Shown one piece after another: positions 1 through 6,095 of a DNA stretch of 64,000 nucleotides. Position numbers and translations under genes: made by a program. Every line of letters starts with the position of its first letter. The first letter of the stretch is position 1. The stretch is from Clostridia bacterium (GTDB taxonomy: Bacteria; Bacillota; Clostridia; Oscillospirales; CAG-272). The notes under the pieces were generated by a model that worked only from the letters and a program-made list of their open reading frames with translations, ran no database searches and was not told the origin of the DNA. The stretch lies in the NCBI GenBank assembly GCA_017462035.1, contig JAFTRY010000025.1:82132-146131 (forward strand), written 5' to 3'.

Positions 1-279
1 GACGCGGACAAGGGTCATCGAAGCTCTCGGCGAAGGTCAGCCGCTTTTCGCGTCGATCCGGATCAACACCATTTTTATATTCCTGAGGACATGAAATACC
101 TGGCGGATGTGAAATTTGAGCAAAAGGGAACTACTTGGCTGGGAGCGATTCTGTTTATCTTCGTTATGATCGCGGCTCTCATTGCTCTTTTGGTGGCACT
201 TCCCTATATTTTGGAGATCGTCAACGATTTTGTGGGCGCTGTGAAACCCTCCTCCGGATCAGAAAATATTCTCAATTGA
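1..279 (+). CDS. C-terminal end of an unidentified membrane protein (5' end outside the window)
   Basis: The reading frame is open from the first base of the window and ends with a stop at 277-279, so only the last 92 residues are visible. An Arg-rich, polar stretch is followed by a segment of about 25 hydrophobic residues (roughly residues 48-72 of the visible part) and a short Ser/Gly-rich tail. This is one C-terminal membrane helix with a short tail. The stop lies 8 bp before the rarA start, so the two genes are probably co-transcribed. I do not recognise the family. An internal ATG at 91 could also be a start, but the frame upstream is open and looks coding. Confidence 0.5.
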   Translation, partial: DADKGHRSSRRRSAAFRVDPDQHHFYIPEDMKYLADVKFEQKGTTWLGAILFIFVMIAALIALLVALPYILEIVNDFVGAVKPSSGSENILN

Positions 280-287
280 GGAAGCAT

Positions 288-1502
288 ATGAATCAAATCA
301 GAACGGCAGAGGCATTGCGCCCCAAATCCTTTGACGACATTGTGGGGCAATCCCACCTGTTCGGAAAAAACGGGGTGGTGCGGAAAATGCTTGCCTCGGG
401 ACGGGTTACCAATATGATTTTTTACGGTCCTCCCGGTACAGGAAAAACCACGGCGGCTGAAATTATCGCTCGGGAATCGGGTATGGTATTCCACCGTTTG
501 AATGCTACGACCGCAAGCTTGTCCGATGTGAAGGATATTCTCGCCAGCACCAATAACGTGTTTTGTACCGGGGGTATCCTCCTGTACATCGACGAGATTC
601 AGTATTTTAACAAAAAGCAACAGCAGGCACTGCTGGAGTATATCGAGGACGGTCGGGTAACACTCATCACCTCCACTACGGAAAATCCTCACTTTTATAT
701 TTACAATGCCATTATCTCCCGATCCTCCCTGTTTGAGTTCAAGCCGGTCGCCCCTGCCGATTGCGCCGTAGCACTCCGTCGAGGGGTGGACTATCTGAAC
801 GAGGAAACAGGAAGCAAAAAAACTGCCTCCCCGGAGGTTCTGGACTATATTGCCAGGATCACTACGGGTGACGTTCGCCATGCCATCGTACTGTTGGAGA
901 ACTCCTTCTTCGCGGCAGAGGATGATATTACCCGTGAGGTGGTGGACTCGTTTCACGTACGGGTGGGAAATTTTGATGACGATACTCACTTCGATCTGCT
1001 TTCCTGTCTGCAAAAGTCCATTCGAGGCTCCGATCCGGACGCGGCAGTATTTTACCTGGCTAAACTCTTGTCCATGGGTGAGCTGATCTCCGTATGCCGT
1101 CGGTTGCAGGTCATTGCCAGTGAAGACGTGGGGCTGGCGTATCCTATGGCGGCAGTGGTAACTCGCTCCTGCTGTGAATCGGCAAAGGAGTTGGGTATGC
1201 CGGAGGCACGGATCCCCCTTGCCCATGCTGCCATTCTTCTGGCGACCTCCCCGAAATCCAATTCAGCTGATTCGGCAGTAAATGCGGCGATGGCAGACGT
1301 AGAGGAGGGAAGAGGGCGGATCGTTCCTACTCACCTGCAAAGTCCGCTGTTTCGCGGCTATCGTTACCCTCACGATTATCCCGGACATTACGTGCGTCAG
1401 CAGTATTTGCCGGACGATTTGAAGGATCGGCAATATTATCACTACGGAGATAATAAAATGGAGGAATCCGCACGGCAATATGCCGAAAAGATCAAAAAGT
1501 AA
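288..1502 (+). CDS. rarA: Replication-associated recombination protein A (RarA/MgsA family AAA+ ATPase)
   Basis: 404-residue AAA+ ATPase of the RarA/MgsA/WRNIP1 family, which acts at stalled replication forks and binds SSB and DNA ends. Seen: Walker A GPPGTGKT at residues 47-54, Walker B ILLYIDEIQ at about 97-105 followed by the family-typical FNKKQQQALLEYIE, sensor-type STTENP, and the C-terminal tetramerisation region with the EDVGLAYP and PKSNSA motifs. The ATG at 288 is chosen over upstream in-frame starts because TTGAGGAA lies just ahead and the product begins at the usual RPKSFDDIVGQ motif. At 404 residues it is slightly shorter than many homologues (420-450). Confidence 0.93.
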   Translation: MNQIRTAEALRPKSFDDIVGQSHLFGKNGVVRKMLASGRVTNMIFYGPPGTGKTTAAEIIARESGMVFHRLNATTASLSDVKDILASTNNVFCTGGILLYIDEIQYFNKKQQQALLEYIEDGRVTLITSTTENPHFYIYNAIISRSSLFEFKPVAPADCAVALRRGVDYLNEETGSKKTASPEVLDYIARITTGDVRHAIVLLENSFFAAEDDITREVVDSFHVRVGNFDDDTHFDLLSCLQKSIRGSDPDAAVFYLAKLLSMGELISVCRRLQVIASEDVGLAYPMAAVVTRSCCESAKELGMPEARIPLAHAAILLATSPKSNSADSAVNAAMADVEEGRGRIVPTHLQSPLFRGYRYPHDYPGHYVRQQYLPDDLKDRQYYHYGDNKMEESARQYAEKIKK

Positions 1503-1542
1503 AGCCTGAGGTGTGCGTTTATATACCATAAAACCCAGGATG

Positions 1543-1561
1543 TTAGTTTAGACTAACTTAA
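1543..1561. promoter_or_regulatory. Imperfect 19-bp palindrome resembling a DtxR/IdeR-type box
   Basis: TTAGTTTAGACTAACTTAA lies 17 bp before the GtrA-family start codon. It is a near palindrome and resembles the DtxR/IdeR consensus TTAGGTTAGSCTAACCTAA. Inference only; it could also be a chance inverted repeat. Confidence 0.3.
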
Positions 1562-1577
1562 AAAGAAAGGAGCAACC

Positions 1578-2120
1578 ATGGCAGAGAAGATAAAGGTGCT
1601 TATTTTGCGAAAAAAGCAATTGATCTTATATCTGTTATTTGGCGGAATTACCACTGTTTGCTCCTTGGCTGCCTGCTATTTGACTTTGCGTCTGGGCGTG
1701 TTCATTTGGCACGACGAGCAGGGAGAGCCTACCGCGTTTTTGGACATTCTGGGTAGCACCGCTCAGTGGGTGGTAGGTGTATTGGTTGCCTTTGTTACCA
1801 ACAAGAAGTGGGTGTTCGTAGACGCGGAACGGGGATTCCGGGTCACGATGCGACAGCTTGGCGTGTTTTCGGGATCACGGGTTGCCACATATTTTATGGA
1901 GGTGGTAATCAACCTGGGAGTCATCGCACTTTTTGATGCATTGAACTATCGTGCGCCAATGATTCCGGTGCTGGGGTGGAGATTTGAGCTGACAGCGCGA
2001 ATCTGGGCAAAGGTTATTTCCTCGATCGTGGTAGTGATCGCGAATTATTTCATCAGTAAGCTGGTAGTGTTTCGCAGGAAGCAGGCGGTAGCCGAGGGCG
2101 AACGGGAAATTCACCATTGA
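1578..2120 (+). CDS. GtrA-family membrane protein
   Basis: 180-residue protein of the GtrA/DPMS family, small four-helix membrane proteins thought to flip lipid-linked sugars or assist cell-surface glycosylation. Seen: an opening Lys/Arg-rich stretch, a helix containing YLLFGGITTVCSLAAC, a helix ending in VAFVTNKKWVF (the usual family motif), then two further helices with RVATYFMEV and VIANYFISKLVVF, the latter being the classic NYxxSKxxVF ending. The start follows AGAAAGGAG with good spacing. The partner glycosyltransferase is not in the window. A DtxR-like palindrome sits just upstream. Confidence 0.85.
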   Translation: MAEKIKVLILRKKQLILYLLFGGITTVCSLAACYLTLRLGVFIWHDEQGEPTAFLDILGSTAQWVVGVLVAFVTNKKWVFVDAERGFRVTMRQLGVFSGSRVATYFMEVVINLGVIALFDALNYRAPMIPVLGWRFELTARIWAKVISSIVVVIANYFISKLVVFRRKQAVAEGEREIHH

Positions 2121-2156
2121 AAATACCAAAAAACAGGAAAAAGATAAAAAAAGATA

Positions 2157-2185
2157 TTGACAAACGGTGAAAAATGGGGTATAAT
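2157..2185 (+). promoter_or_regulatory. Sigma-A promoter of tRNA-Ser
   Basis: TTGACA at 2157-2162, a 17-bp spacer and TATAAT at 2180-2185; both hexamers are perfect consensus. The tRNA starts about 40 bp downstream. Confidence 0.85.
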
Positions 2186-2225
2186 AGTTAGGCAAGTTCG
2201 GAGAAACGGCGGACTTGTGAGTTTT

Positions 2226-2319
2226 GGAGAAGTACTCAAGTTGGCCGAAGAGGCGCCCCTGCTAAGGGTGTAGGCCGGCTTAAACCGGCGCGAGAGTTCA
2301 AATCTCTCCTTCTCCGCCA
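2226..2319 (+). tRNA. tRNA-Ser(GCT)
   Basis: A 94-nt tRNA with encoded CCA. The acceptor GGAGAAG pairs with CTTCTCC, discriminator G. The anticodon loop CTGCTAA gives GCT. A long variable arm (GCCGG/CCGGC stem) marks it as a class II serine tRNA. Its 3' end forms the left attachment site of the integrated element. Confidence 0.95.
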
Positions 2320-2320
2320 A
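2297..2320 (+). repeat. attL: 24-bp direct repeat with tRNA-Ser 3' end
   Basis: Identical to 8912-8935. It covers the T-arm, acceptor 3' strand and CCA, so insertion restores a complete tRNA. Confidence 0.85.
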
Positions 2321-2322
2321 TG

Positions 2323-2358
2323 AAAAACTCTCGAAATCTCACGATTTCGAGAGTTTTT
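2323..2358 (+). terminator. Intrinsic terminator after tRNA-Ser, brought in by the element
   Basis: AAAACTCTCGAAATC pairs with GATTTCGAGAGTTTTT across a short loop. It lies inside the element, so it replaces the chromosomal terminator now stranded beyond attR at 8935-8970. Confidence 0.75.
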
Positions 2359-2400
2359 CTCGTTTTTCCTCATTTTTTGATGTTTGCCGAAACACCGTTT

Positions 2401-2420
2401 ACCCCTAACTTTACCCCTAC
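2401..2420. repeat. Left putative integrase arm-type site
   Basis: ACCCCTAACTTTACCCCTAC contains two ACCCCTA units 12 bp apart. It differs from the site at 8779-8798 by one base. The pair sits 80 and 113 bp inside the two att cores, the place expected for tyrosine-integrase arm binding. Confidence 0.5.
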
Positions 2421-2510
2421 CAAGTTTTTGAAACGATATATGTGTTCAAATACCCCATTATATAGCAATCCCCTTGATTCATTTTACGGTGAACCAAGGG
2501 GATTTTTATT

Positions 2511-2999
2511 TTATGATTTTTTTGTGGTCTCAAGTGTTGAATAATAATCCTGCATTCGTTGTGCGGTATCTTTCATCATGCGTTCAGAAGTGTGCGCGTA
2601 TCGGTCCAAAGTAAAGCTTGCCGTAGCGTGTCCGAGCAGATCCTGTACGCTCTTGATATCGGCTCCGCTAGCAATTGCGACAGTCGCTGCGGTGTGCCTC
2701 AGATCGTGAGGTCTCGCATCGGGACGACCGATACTTGCGGCTATCCGCTTGAAATTCTTGTAAAAGGTAAAGATCGCGTAATGCCGCCCAAGCTCGTTTG
2801 TGAATACCAGGTTATCGGGGTTGTTCCAAACGTCGAATGCTTTCTCTTTGAATTCCGCTTGCTTCTTTTGCTCGTTGCGAAGGTACTCGAAAGCAATCGC
2901 CGGAGGCTCTATCGTTCTCGGCTTGTCGCTTTTGGTAAACGGAACGATGGAGTACTGATTATCAGCCTTTGATTTTTGCAGCTGTTGGTTTAAGGTGAT
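2511..2999 (-). pseudogene. Tyrosine recombinase/integrase, C-terminal catalytic fragment
   Basis: About 160 residues match the end of phage/ICE-type tyrosine integrases: a TLNQQLQ strand region, then HDLRHT (His and second catalytic Arg), LLGH (His) and the nucleophile in LDRYAH. The N-terminal SAM-like domain, the arm-binding domain and the first catalytic Arg are absent. Upstream of about 2999 the frame continues through unrelated sequence that overlaps the excisionase-like gene on the other strand. The stop lies close to attL, the normal position for an integrase of an element inserted in a tRNA 3' end. Almost certainly inactive. Confidence 0.85.
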
Positions 3000-3012
3000 G
3001 GGAGATTGAAAT

Positions 3013-3222
3013 ATGTTTCGATATGAATATGCAACAACAAAGGATATGGCTGAATATTGGGGAGTAAGCTCGGCATGGGTATCACAGCTATGCAAACAAG
3101 GCAGAGTGTTAGGTGCCGAGAAGATTGGGAATATGTGGGTTATTCCGAGGGATACGGCAAGACCGCAAGACTTTAGGGTATGGAATGGAAGAAGTCGGAG
3201 GCGTTCAAGGCGTAAACGATAA
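3013..3222 (+). CDS. Small excisionase-like HTH protein
   Basis: 69-residue basic protein. Residues 1-50 (YATTKDMAEYWGVSSAWVSQLCKQGRVLGAEKIGNMWVIPRDT) have the pattern of the MerR-like/HTH_17 excisionase fold: a helix-turn-helix followed by a wing that ends in W-x-IP. The tail is Arg/Ser-rich. It lies beside the integrase remnant, as recombination directionality factors often do, but on the opposite strand. The start lacks a strong Shine-Dalgarno sequence, so expression is uncertain. Confidence 0.6.
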   Translation: MFRYEYATTKDMAEYWGVSSAWVSQLCKQGRVLGAEKIGNMWVIPRDTARPQDFRVWNGRSRRRSRRKR

Positions 3223-3332
3223 ACATAACAGAGAGCCTCATACAAAGGCTACAAGGCTCGTTGCTTTATTCCCTTGTCGGATTAACTTGCAAGGTCTTTC
3301 ACGCTGTTGGAGCGCGTTGCAACGGCTAATAA

Positions 3333-3467
3333 GAACACCGCAAAGTAATTATCGACTCATCAGATGTGTTATGCGAAGCGTTGGGATGCGAACTCTCCGA
3401 GCTGTTGGTTAGAGAACCAAACAGAATTCCTGTTGTTACACATAATCGCTCCGGCAAAAGCATTTGA
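3333..3467 (+). pseudogene. Possible remnant of an XRE-family regulator (C-terminal end)
   Basis: A 44-codon open frame without a start codon encodes a stretch containing KVIIDSSDVLCEALGCELSE. This matches the pattern at the end of Cro/CI-type HTH domains (second helix pair followed by LCxALGCxLSELL). A stop codon lies directly upstream in this frame. It may be a decayed regulator of the element. Confidence 0.35.
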
Positions 3468-3471
3468 AAAA

Positions 3472-3510
3472 GCCGCCATCAAAGTGTATCAAAACACAAT
3501 GATGGCGGCT
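3472..3510 (-). terminator. Terminator of the higBA operon
   Basis: GCCGCCATCA (3472-3481) pairs with TGATGGCGGC (3500-3509), with an inner GTGT/ACAC stem. On the minus strand a run of five T follows. Confidence 0.75.
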
Positions 3511-3548
3511 CTGTTTAATTGTTCGAATATCTTTGCTATTTGGCTCTA

Positions 3549-3851
3549 TTAGTTTTCTTGAGAACCGATAGGAACGATTGCAAGAGTTTTTCCAAGCGGA
3601 GCCAGGACCTTAAGGATCGTATCGATCTGAGGACTTGTAGATCCTTTTTCCATTCTCGCAATGATAGGCTGCTTCACTCCACTCAATTCCTCTAACTGTT
3701 TTTGGCTGATACCTTGTTCTTGGCGAGCCTTGATCATTTCACCGATCAGCGCCACTCTCAGATCGCTTTCGCGAATTTCTTCTTTCGTGAAGATCTGAGG
3801 GCGAACCTCACTCCAACTGCGTCCAACAGAGCTGTTATTCTTTTTTTCCAT
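3549..3851 (-). CDS. higA: HigA-type antitoxin, XRE-family HTH protein
   Basis: 100-residue protein with a Cro/CI HTH at about residues 38-90 (MIKARQEQGISQKQLEELSG, then QPIIARMEKGSTSPQIDTILKVLAPLGKTL). It is the antitoxin of a type II toxin-antitoxin pair: it should bind HigB and repress the operon. The ATG abuts the TAA of the toxin gene upstream, so translation is likely coupled. Toxin-first order is typical of HigBA. A terminator follows. Confidence 0.85.
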   Translation of the reverse strand: MEKKNNSSVGRSWSEVRPQIFTKEEIRESDLRVALIGEMIKARQEQGISQKQLEELSGVKQPIIARMEKGSTSPQIDTILKVLAPLGKTLAIVPIGSQEN

Positions 3852-4205
3852 TTACTCACACCTCTCTTTGAAATCAGCAAATTCTCGTTTCGCTTTCTCA
3901 ATCTCCCGTGGGGGAGTTTTCTGTGTTTTCTTCATGAATTGATGGAGCAAAACGAATTTACCATCAACCCACGCGGCAAACAAAATGCGGTCACGCAAGG
4001 GACGCAACTCCCAAATATCACCGTCAAGATGTTTTACAAAGGGTTCACCGGCTCGTGTACCGTATTGACTCAAAATCTCAATATAATCATTGATCTTATT
4101 CAATTTGATTCTGCTATCTTTGTTTGACTTGGCAGCGAGCTGTTGTAGATATTCATATACCGGCTCAACGCCGTTTTTGTCTTTGTAAAAAATGATCTCG
4201 TACAT
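3852..4205 (-). CDS. higB: HigB-type toxin, RelE superfamily (phage-derived Gp49-like)
   Basis: 117-residue protein of the Gp49/HigB family, ribosome-dependent mRNA endonucleases of the RelE fold. Seen: [20 protein letters not shown] at the start, the conserved [17 protein letters not shown] strand, RDRILFAAW, and [27 protein letters not shown] at the end, the family hallmark. The start at 4205 is preferred over upstream starts because AAGGGA lies 9 bp ahead and the fold begins there. It is first in a two-gene operon with its antitoxin, driven by the promoter at 4231-4259. Confidence 0.88.
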   Translation of the reverse strand: MYEIIFYKDKNGVEPVYEYLQQLAAKSNKDSRIKLNKINDYIEILSQYGTRAGEPFVKHLDGDIWELRPLRDRILFAAWVDGKFVLLHQFMKKTQKTPPREIEKAKREFADFKERCE

Positions 4206-4230
4206 AAGCAGTATTCCCTTTACACTATAT

Positions 4231-4259
4231 ATTATACTCAAAAGTTATTGCCTTGTCAA
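4231..4259 (-). promoter_or_regulatory. Sigma-A promoter of higBA
   Basis: On the minus strand, TTGACA (4254-4259), a 17-bp spacer and TATAAT (4231-4236). Both hexamers are perfect. Confidence 0.8.
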
Positions 4260-4279
4260 GTACTTTTAAGTTATTATTT

Positions 4280-4510
4280 TTAATTTTTTTGATAATCAAA
4301 GCGATTCTCATAATCACAATGTGGACAGTTAATTTCTACAGAATAAACATTTCCACGCGGATAAACATGATGCGCTATATTTTTACCGTTAGGAATGGTG
4401 TCCACATCGCTGACACCATTTCTGTGACGTCGGAAAAAATCAAAATAACACCAATTAAAACTCTTTTGGCATTTCTCGCAGATGTGTTCTGCTTCAAAAA
4501 TAATAGGCAT
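4280..4510 (-). CDS. Small protein with two Cys-x2-Cys pairs (zinc-ribbon-like)
   Basis: 76-residue protein with CEKC near the N-terminus and CPHC near the C-terminus, spaced as in a zinc ribbon. Between them is a His/Arg-rich segment (FFRRHRNGVSD, AHHVYPRG). The start ATG overlaps the stop of the XRE regulator gene upstream (TAATG), so the two are translationally coupled. I do not recognise a named family. It may be an accessory of the regulator. Confidence 0.65.
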   Translation of the reverse strand: MPIIFEAEHICEKCQKSFNWCYFDFFRRHRNGVSDVDTIPNGKNIAHHVYPRGNVYSVEINCPHCDYENRFDYQKN

Positions 4511-4728
4511 TAGTTGTTGTCCTCCTCTCTTACGTATTCGATAAGATCCCCAGGCTGACATTGAAGAAGCTCACATAATTTTGCAAGACAAGCATTGGAA
4601 ACGACCTCGCCACTTCGTATCTGCTGAAGATAGCTTTCGCCTATCAATTTTTCAGACCTCATTTTATAAGTTGTATATCCATTTTCTTTCAATGCTTGCA
4701 TGATATCTATTTTGTAAACAATTGGCAT
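4510..4728 (-). CDS. XRE-family transcriptional regulator, probable element repressor
   Basis: 72-residue Cro/CI HTH protein, with almost nothing beyond the DNA-binding domain: VYKIDIMQALKENGYTTYKM, IGESYLQQIRSGEVVSNACL, AKLCELLQCQPGDLIEYV. The start at 4728 follows GGAGG; upstream in-frame starts lie inside the promoter. It is transcribed from a consensus promoter whose -35 overlaps an inverted repeat, and it faces a second promoter reading the other way. This layout suggests an autoregulated repressor that controls both directions. Confidence 0.85.
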   Translation of the reverse strand: MPIVYKIDIMQALKENGYTTYKMRSEKLIGESYLQQIRSGEVVSNACLAKLCELLQCQPGDLIEYVREEDNN

Positions 4729-4756
4729 TTTAGGTATACCTCCATTTCCACAATAC

Positions 4757-4789
4757 ATTATACCACAAACATACACTTGTTTCAAGTGT
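4757..4789 (-). promoter_or_regulatory. Promoter and overlapping operator of the XRE regulator
   Basis: On the minus strand, TTGAAA (4780-4785), a 17-bp spacer and TATAAT (4757-4762). The inverted repeat ACACTTG-ttt-CAAGTGT (4773-4789) covers the -35, as expected for an autorepressor. Confidence 0.7.
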
Positions 4790-4806
4790 TCAAATTGCAC
4801 AAATTA

Positions 4807-4879
4807 TACACTAAAAATTTGTGTATGTTGTTTTTTGAAAAAACTTGACATACACGAAATATTAGTGTATAATATACAC
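4807..4879 (+). promoter_or_regulatory. Divergent promoter with repeated TACAC/GTGTA operator half-sites
   Basis: TTGACA (4845-4850), a 17-bp spacer and TATAAT (4868-4873) drive the small genes at 4920 onward. Two TACAC-N9-GTGTA palindromes lie at 4807-4825 and 4851-4869, the second filling the spacer. A third symmetric arrangement, GTGTAT-aat-ATACAC, spans the -10 (4865-4879). Confidence 0.75.
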
Positions 4880-4919
4880 AACGGAATAAATAATTCCGAA
4901 AAAACAAGGAGTGATGAAT

Positions 4920-5105
4920 ATGAAAAAACAATCCAAACCTGCTGTAGTAAACTCAAAGACGTTGCTCGCGGCCCGAGCGTTTGAACATCTGTCTATCGGT
5001 GTCCAAGACGAGCTGTTGGCACTGATGCGCACCATGGTTTCGCAAAATCAAAACGAGATCGACCAAACACCTTGCAAGACTCAACCGCAACCGATCAATG
5101 TATAA
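4920..5105 (+). CDS. Small hypothetical protein of the element
   Basis: 61-residue basic protein with a central amphipathic stretch (LLAARAFEHLSIGVQDELLALMRTMV) and a Gln/Pro-rich tail. AAGGAG lies 9 bp before this ATG; GTG at 4911 and ATG at 4914 are too close to it. It is the first gene after the operator-rich promoter, the place of an early gene in phage-like elements. Family not recognised. Confidence 0.55.
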   Translation: MKKQSKPAVVNSKTLLAARAFEHLSIGVQDELLALMRTMVSQNQNEIDQTPCKTQPQPINV

Positions 5106-5119
5106 AGGGGGATAATAAA

Positions 5120-5275
5120 ATGGGCAAAAACAAAACTACCACGCAGAAGTCACTGGAACGGGAATTTAAAGAATTGTTGCTTAAACTAATCAAATCACCT
5201 CAAAAGATGGAAATGGTCAAAGCTTACGCCATAAAACTAAAAGAGGAAGATGCTCAGTCCTTTAAGGTACTGTGA
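5120..5275 (+). CDS. Small helical hypothetical protein of the element
   Basis: 51-residue Lys-rich protein predicted to be mostly helical (SLEREFKELLLKLIKSPQKM). A strong GGGGGA precedes the ATG. It lies 14 bp after the previous gene and probably shares its transcript. No family recognised. Confidence 0.5.
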   Translation: MGKNKTTTQKSLEREFKELLLKLIKSPQKMEMVKAYAIKLKEEDAQSFKVL

Positions 5276-5838
5276 AACGATATAAAAGCCTCGCGGGCTC
5301 GTCGACCCCAATTTTCGTTCAGTTAGTAGTGAAAAAATTTAGTAACTTTAATTGAAAAATACCCAAAGTTATAGTAAATTTTAAGAAAAAACAGGCTTTA
5401 TTTAGATGCTAAACCGTTATATTATCGTGACGGTTTACGTGAATACATGCCATTGTCCCCTTTTTGTCCACCAAAATGTCCCTACAGATAATAGAGATAA
5501 AGAGTATAGATAATAGAGATTAAGAGATTAGAGTATAGATGATCAGAGGATATACAGGAGATACAGAAAATGTGCTCCCCCGATGGAGAAGCACACGTCG
5601 AACAAAGTGCGAACATTGTTACACAAGAGATAGATAACAGAGATTAAGAGAATAGATATCAGAAATCAGAGATAGAGCACTTTATGTCAACATGACAAAG
5701 TTATGACTGTCATCATGACAAAAGCATGACCGTCACATATATAACCATACCGTACCTAAACCATAACCTAAACTGTAATAAATCTTTTCTTACGAAAAGA
5801 AACACATCAGCTGTTCGCCGATGTGTTTCGATGTGTAT
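5276..5838. repeat. Gene-free, purine-rich repetitive stretch with ATGAC repeats
   Basis: About 560 bp without a credible gene. It contains many imperfect copies of ATAGAGATTAAGAG between 5485 and 5680, then two tandem 23-bp units (5691-5713 and 5714-5736) built on CATGACAAA and ATGACYGTCA. Repeats of this kind could be replication-initiator or transfer sites; nothing proves it. Confidence 0.45.
5800..5828 (-). terminator. Terminator after the 63-residue minus-strand gene
   Basis: AAACACATC pairs with GATGTGTTT; on the minus strand a T-rich run (TTTCTTTTC) follows. Confidence 0.65.
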
Positions 5839-6030
5839 TCAAGCATTTTTATGTGAACCTTGTTCAGTTTTTTCCCTCTCGCGTATTTCCTCCGCACGTT
5901 GCTCGATCATCTTTTCGTTTTTGGGATCCTCAATGAATTTCATATAGGCGTTATAGAACGCTCTACCGATAGCTCGTCCACGGTATGTGGAGATCTGAGA
6001 GGTGTTGATTGTGATAGATTGGTTTTTCAT
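5839..6030 (-). CDS. Small hypothetical protein of the element
   Basis: 63-residue protein: a Thr/Ser-rich N-terminus (SITINTSQISTYRGRAIG), a helix, and a highly charged Glu/Arg/Lys tail (MIEQRAEEIREREKTEQ). The ATG follows GGAGGG at 3 bp. It lies 65 bp after the DUF4209 gene and may end that operon. Family not recognised. Confidence 0.55.
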   Translation of the reverse strand: MKNQSITINTSQISTYRGRAIGRAFYNAYMKFIEDPKNEKMIEQRAEEIREREKTEQGSHKNA

Positions 6031-6095
6031 AGTCCCTCCAAATTTTTGGTATTCAGCAAATATCAATTTGCATCGATTATTGTGCTTGTTTCAGA

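Larger units (their letters stand above)
3223..3548. other. Gene-poor stretch inside the element
   Basis: No intact gene is seen. The stretch holds the probable XRE-regulator remnant at 3333-3467 and the minus-strand terminator at 3472-3510. Confidence 0.5.

Noticed and set aside
2559..2972. Plus-strand 137-codon frame opposite the integrase fragment
   Set aside because: Antisense of the recombinase catalytic domain; no ribosome site or domain.
5691..5736. Iteron origin of a plasmid
   Set aside because: Only two tandem units and no replication initiator gene in the element; kept as a repeat only.
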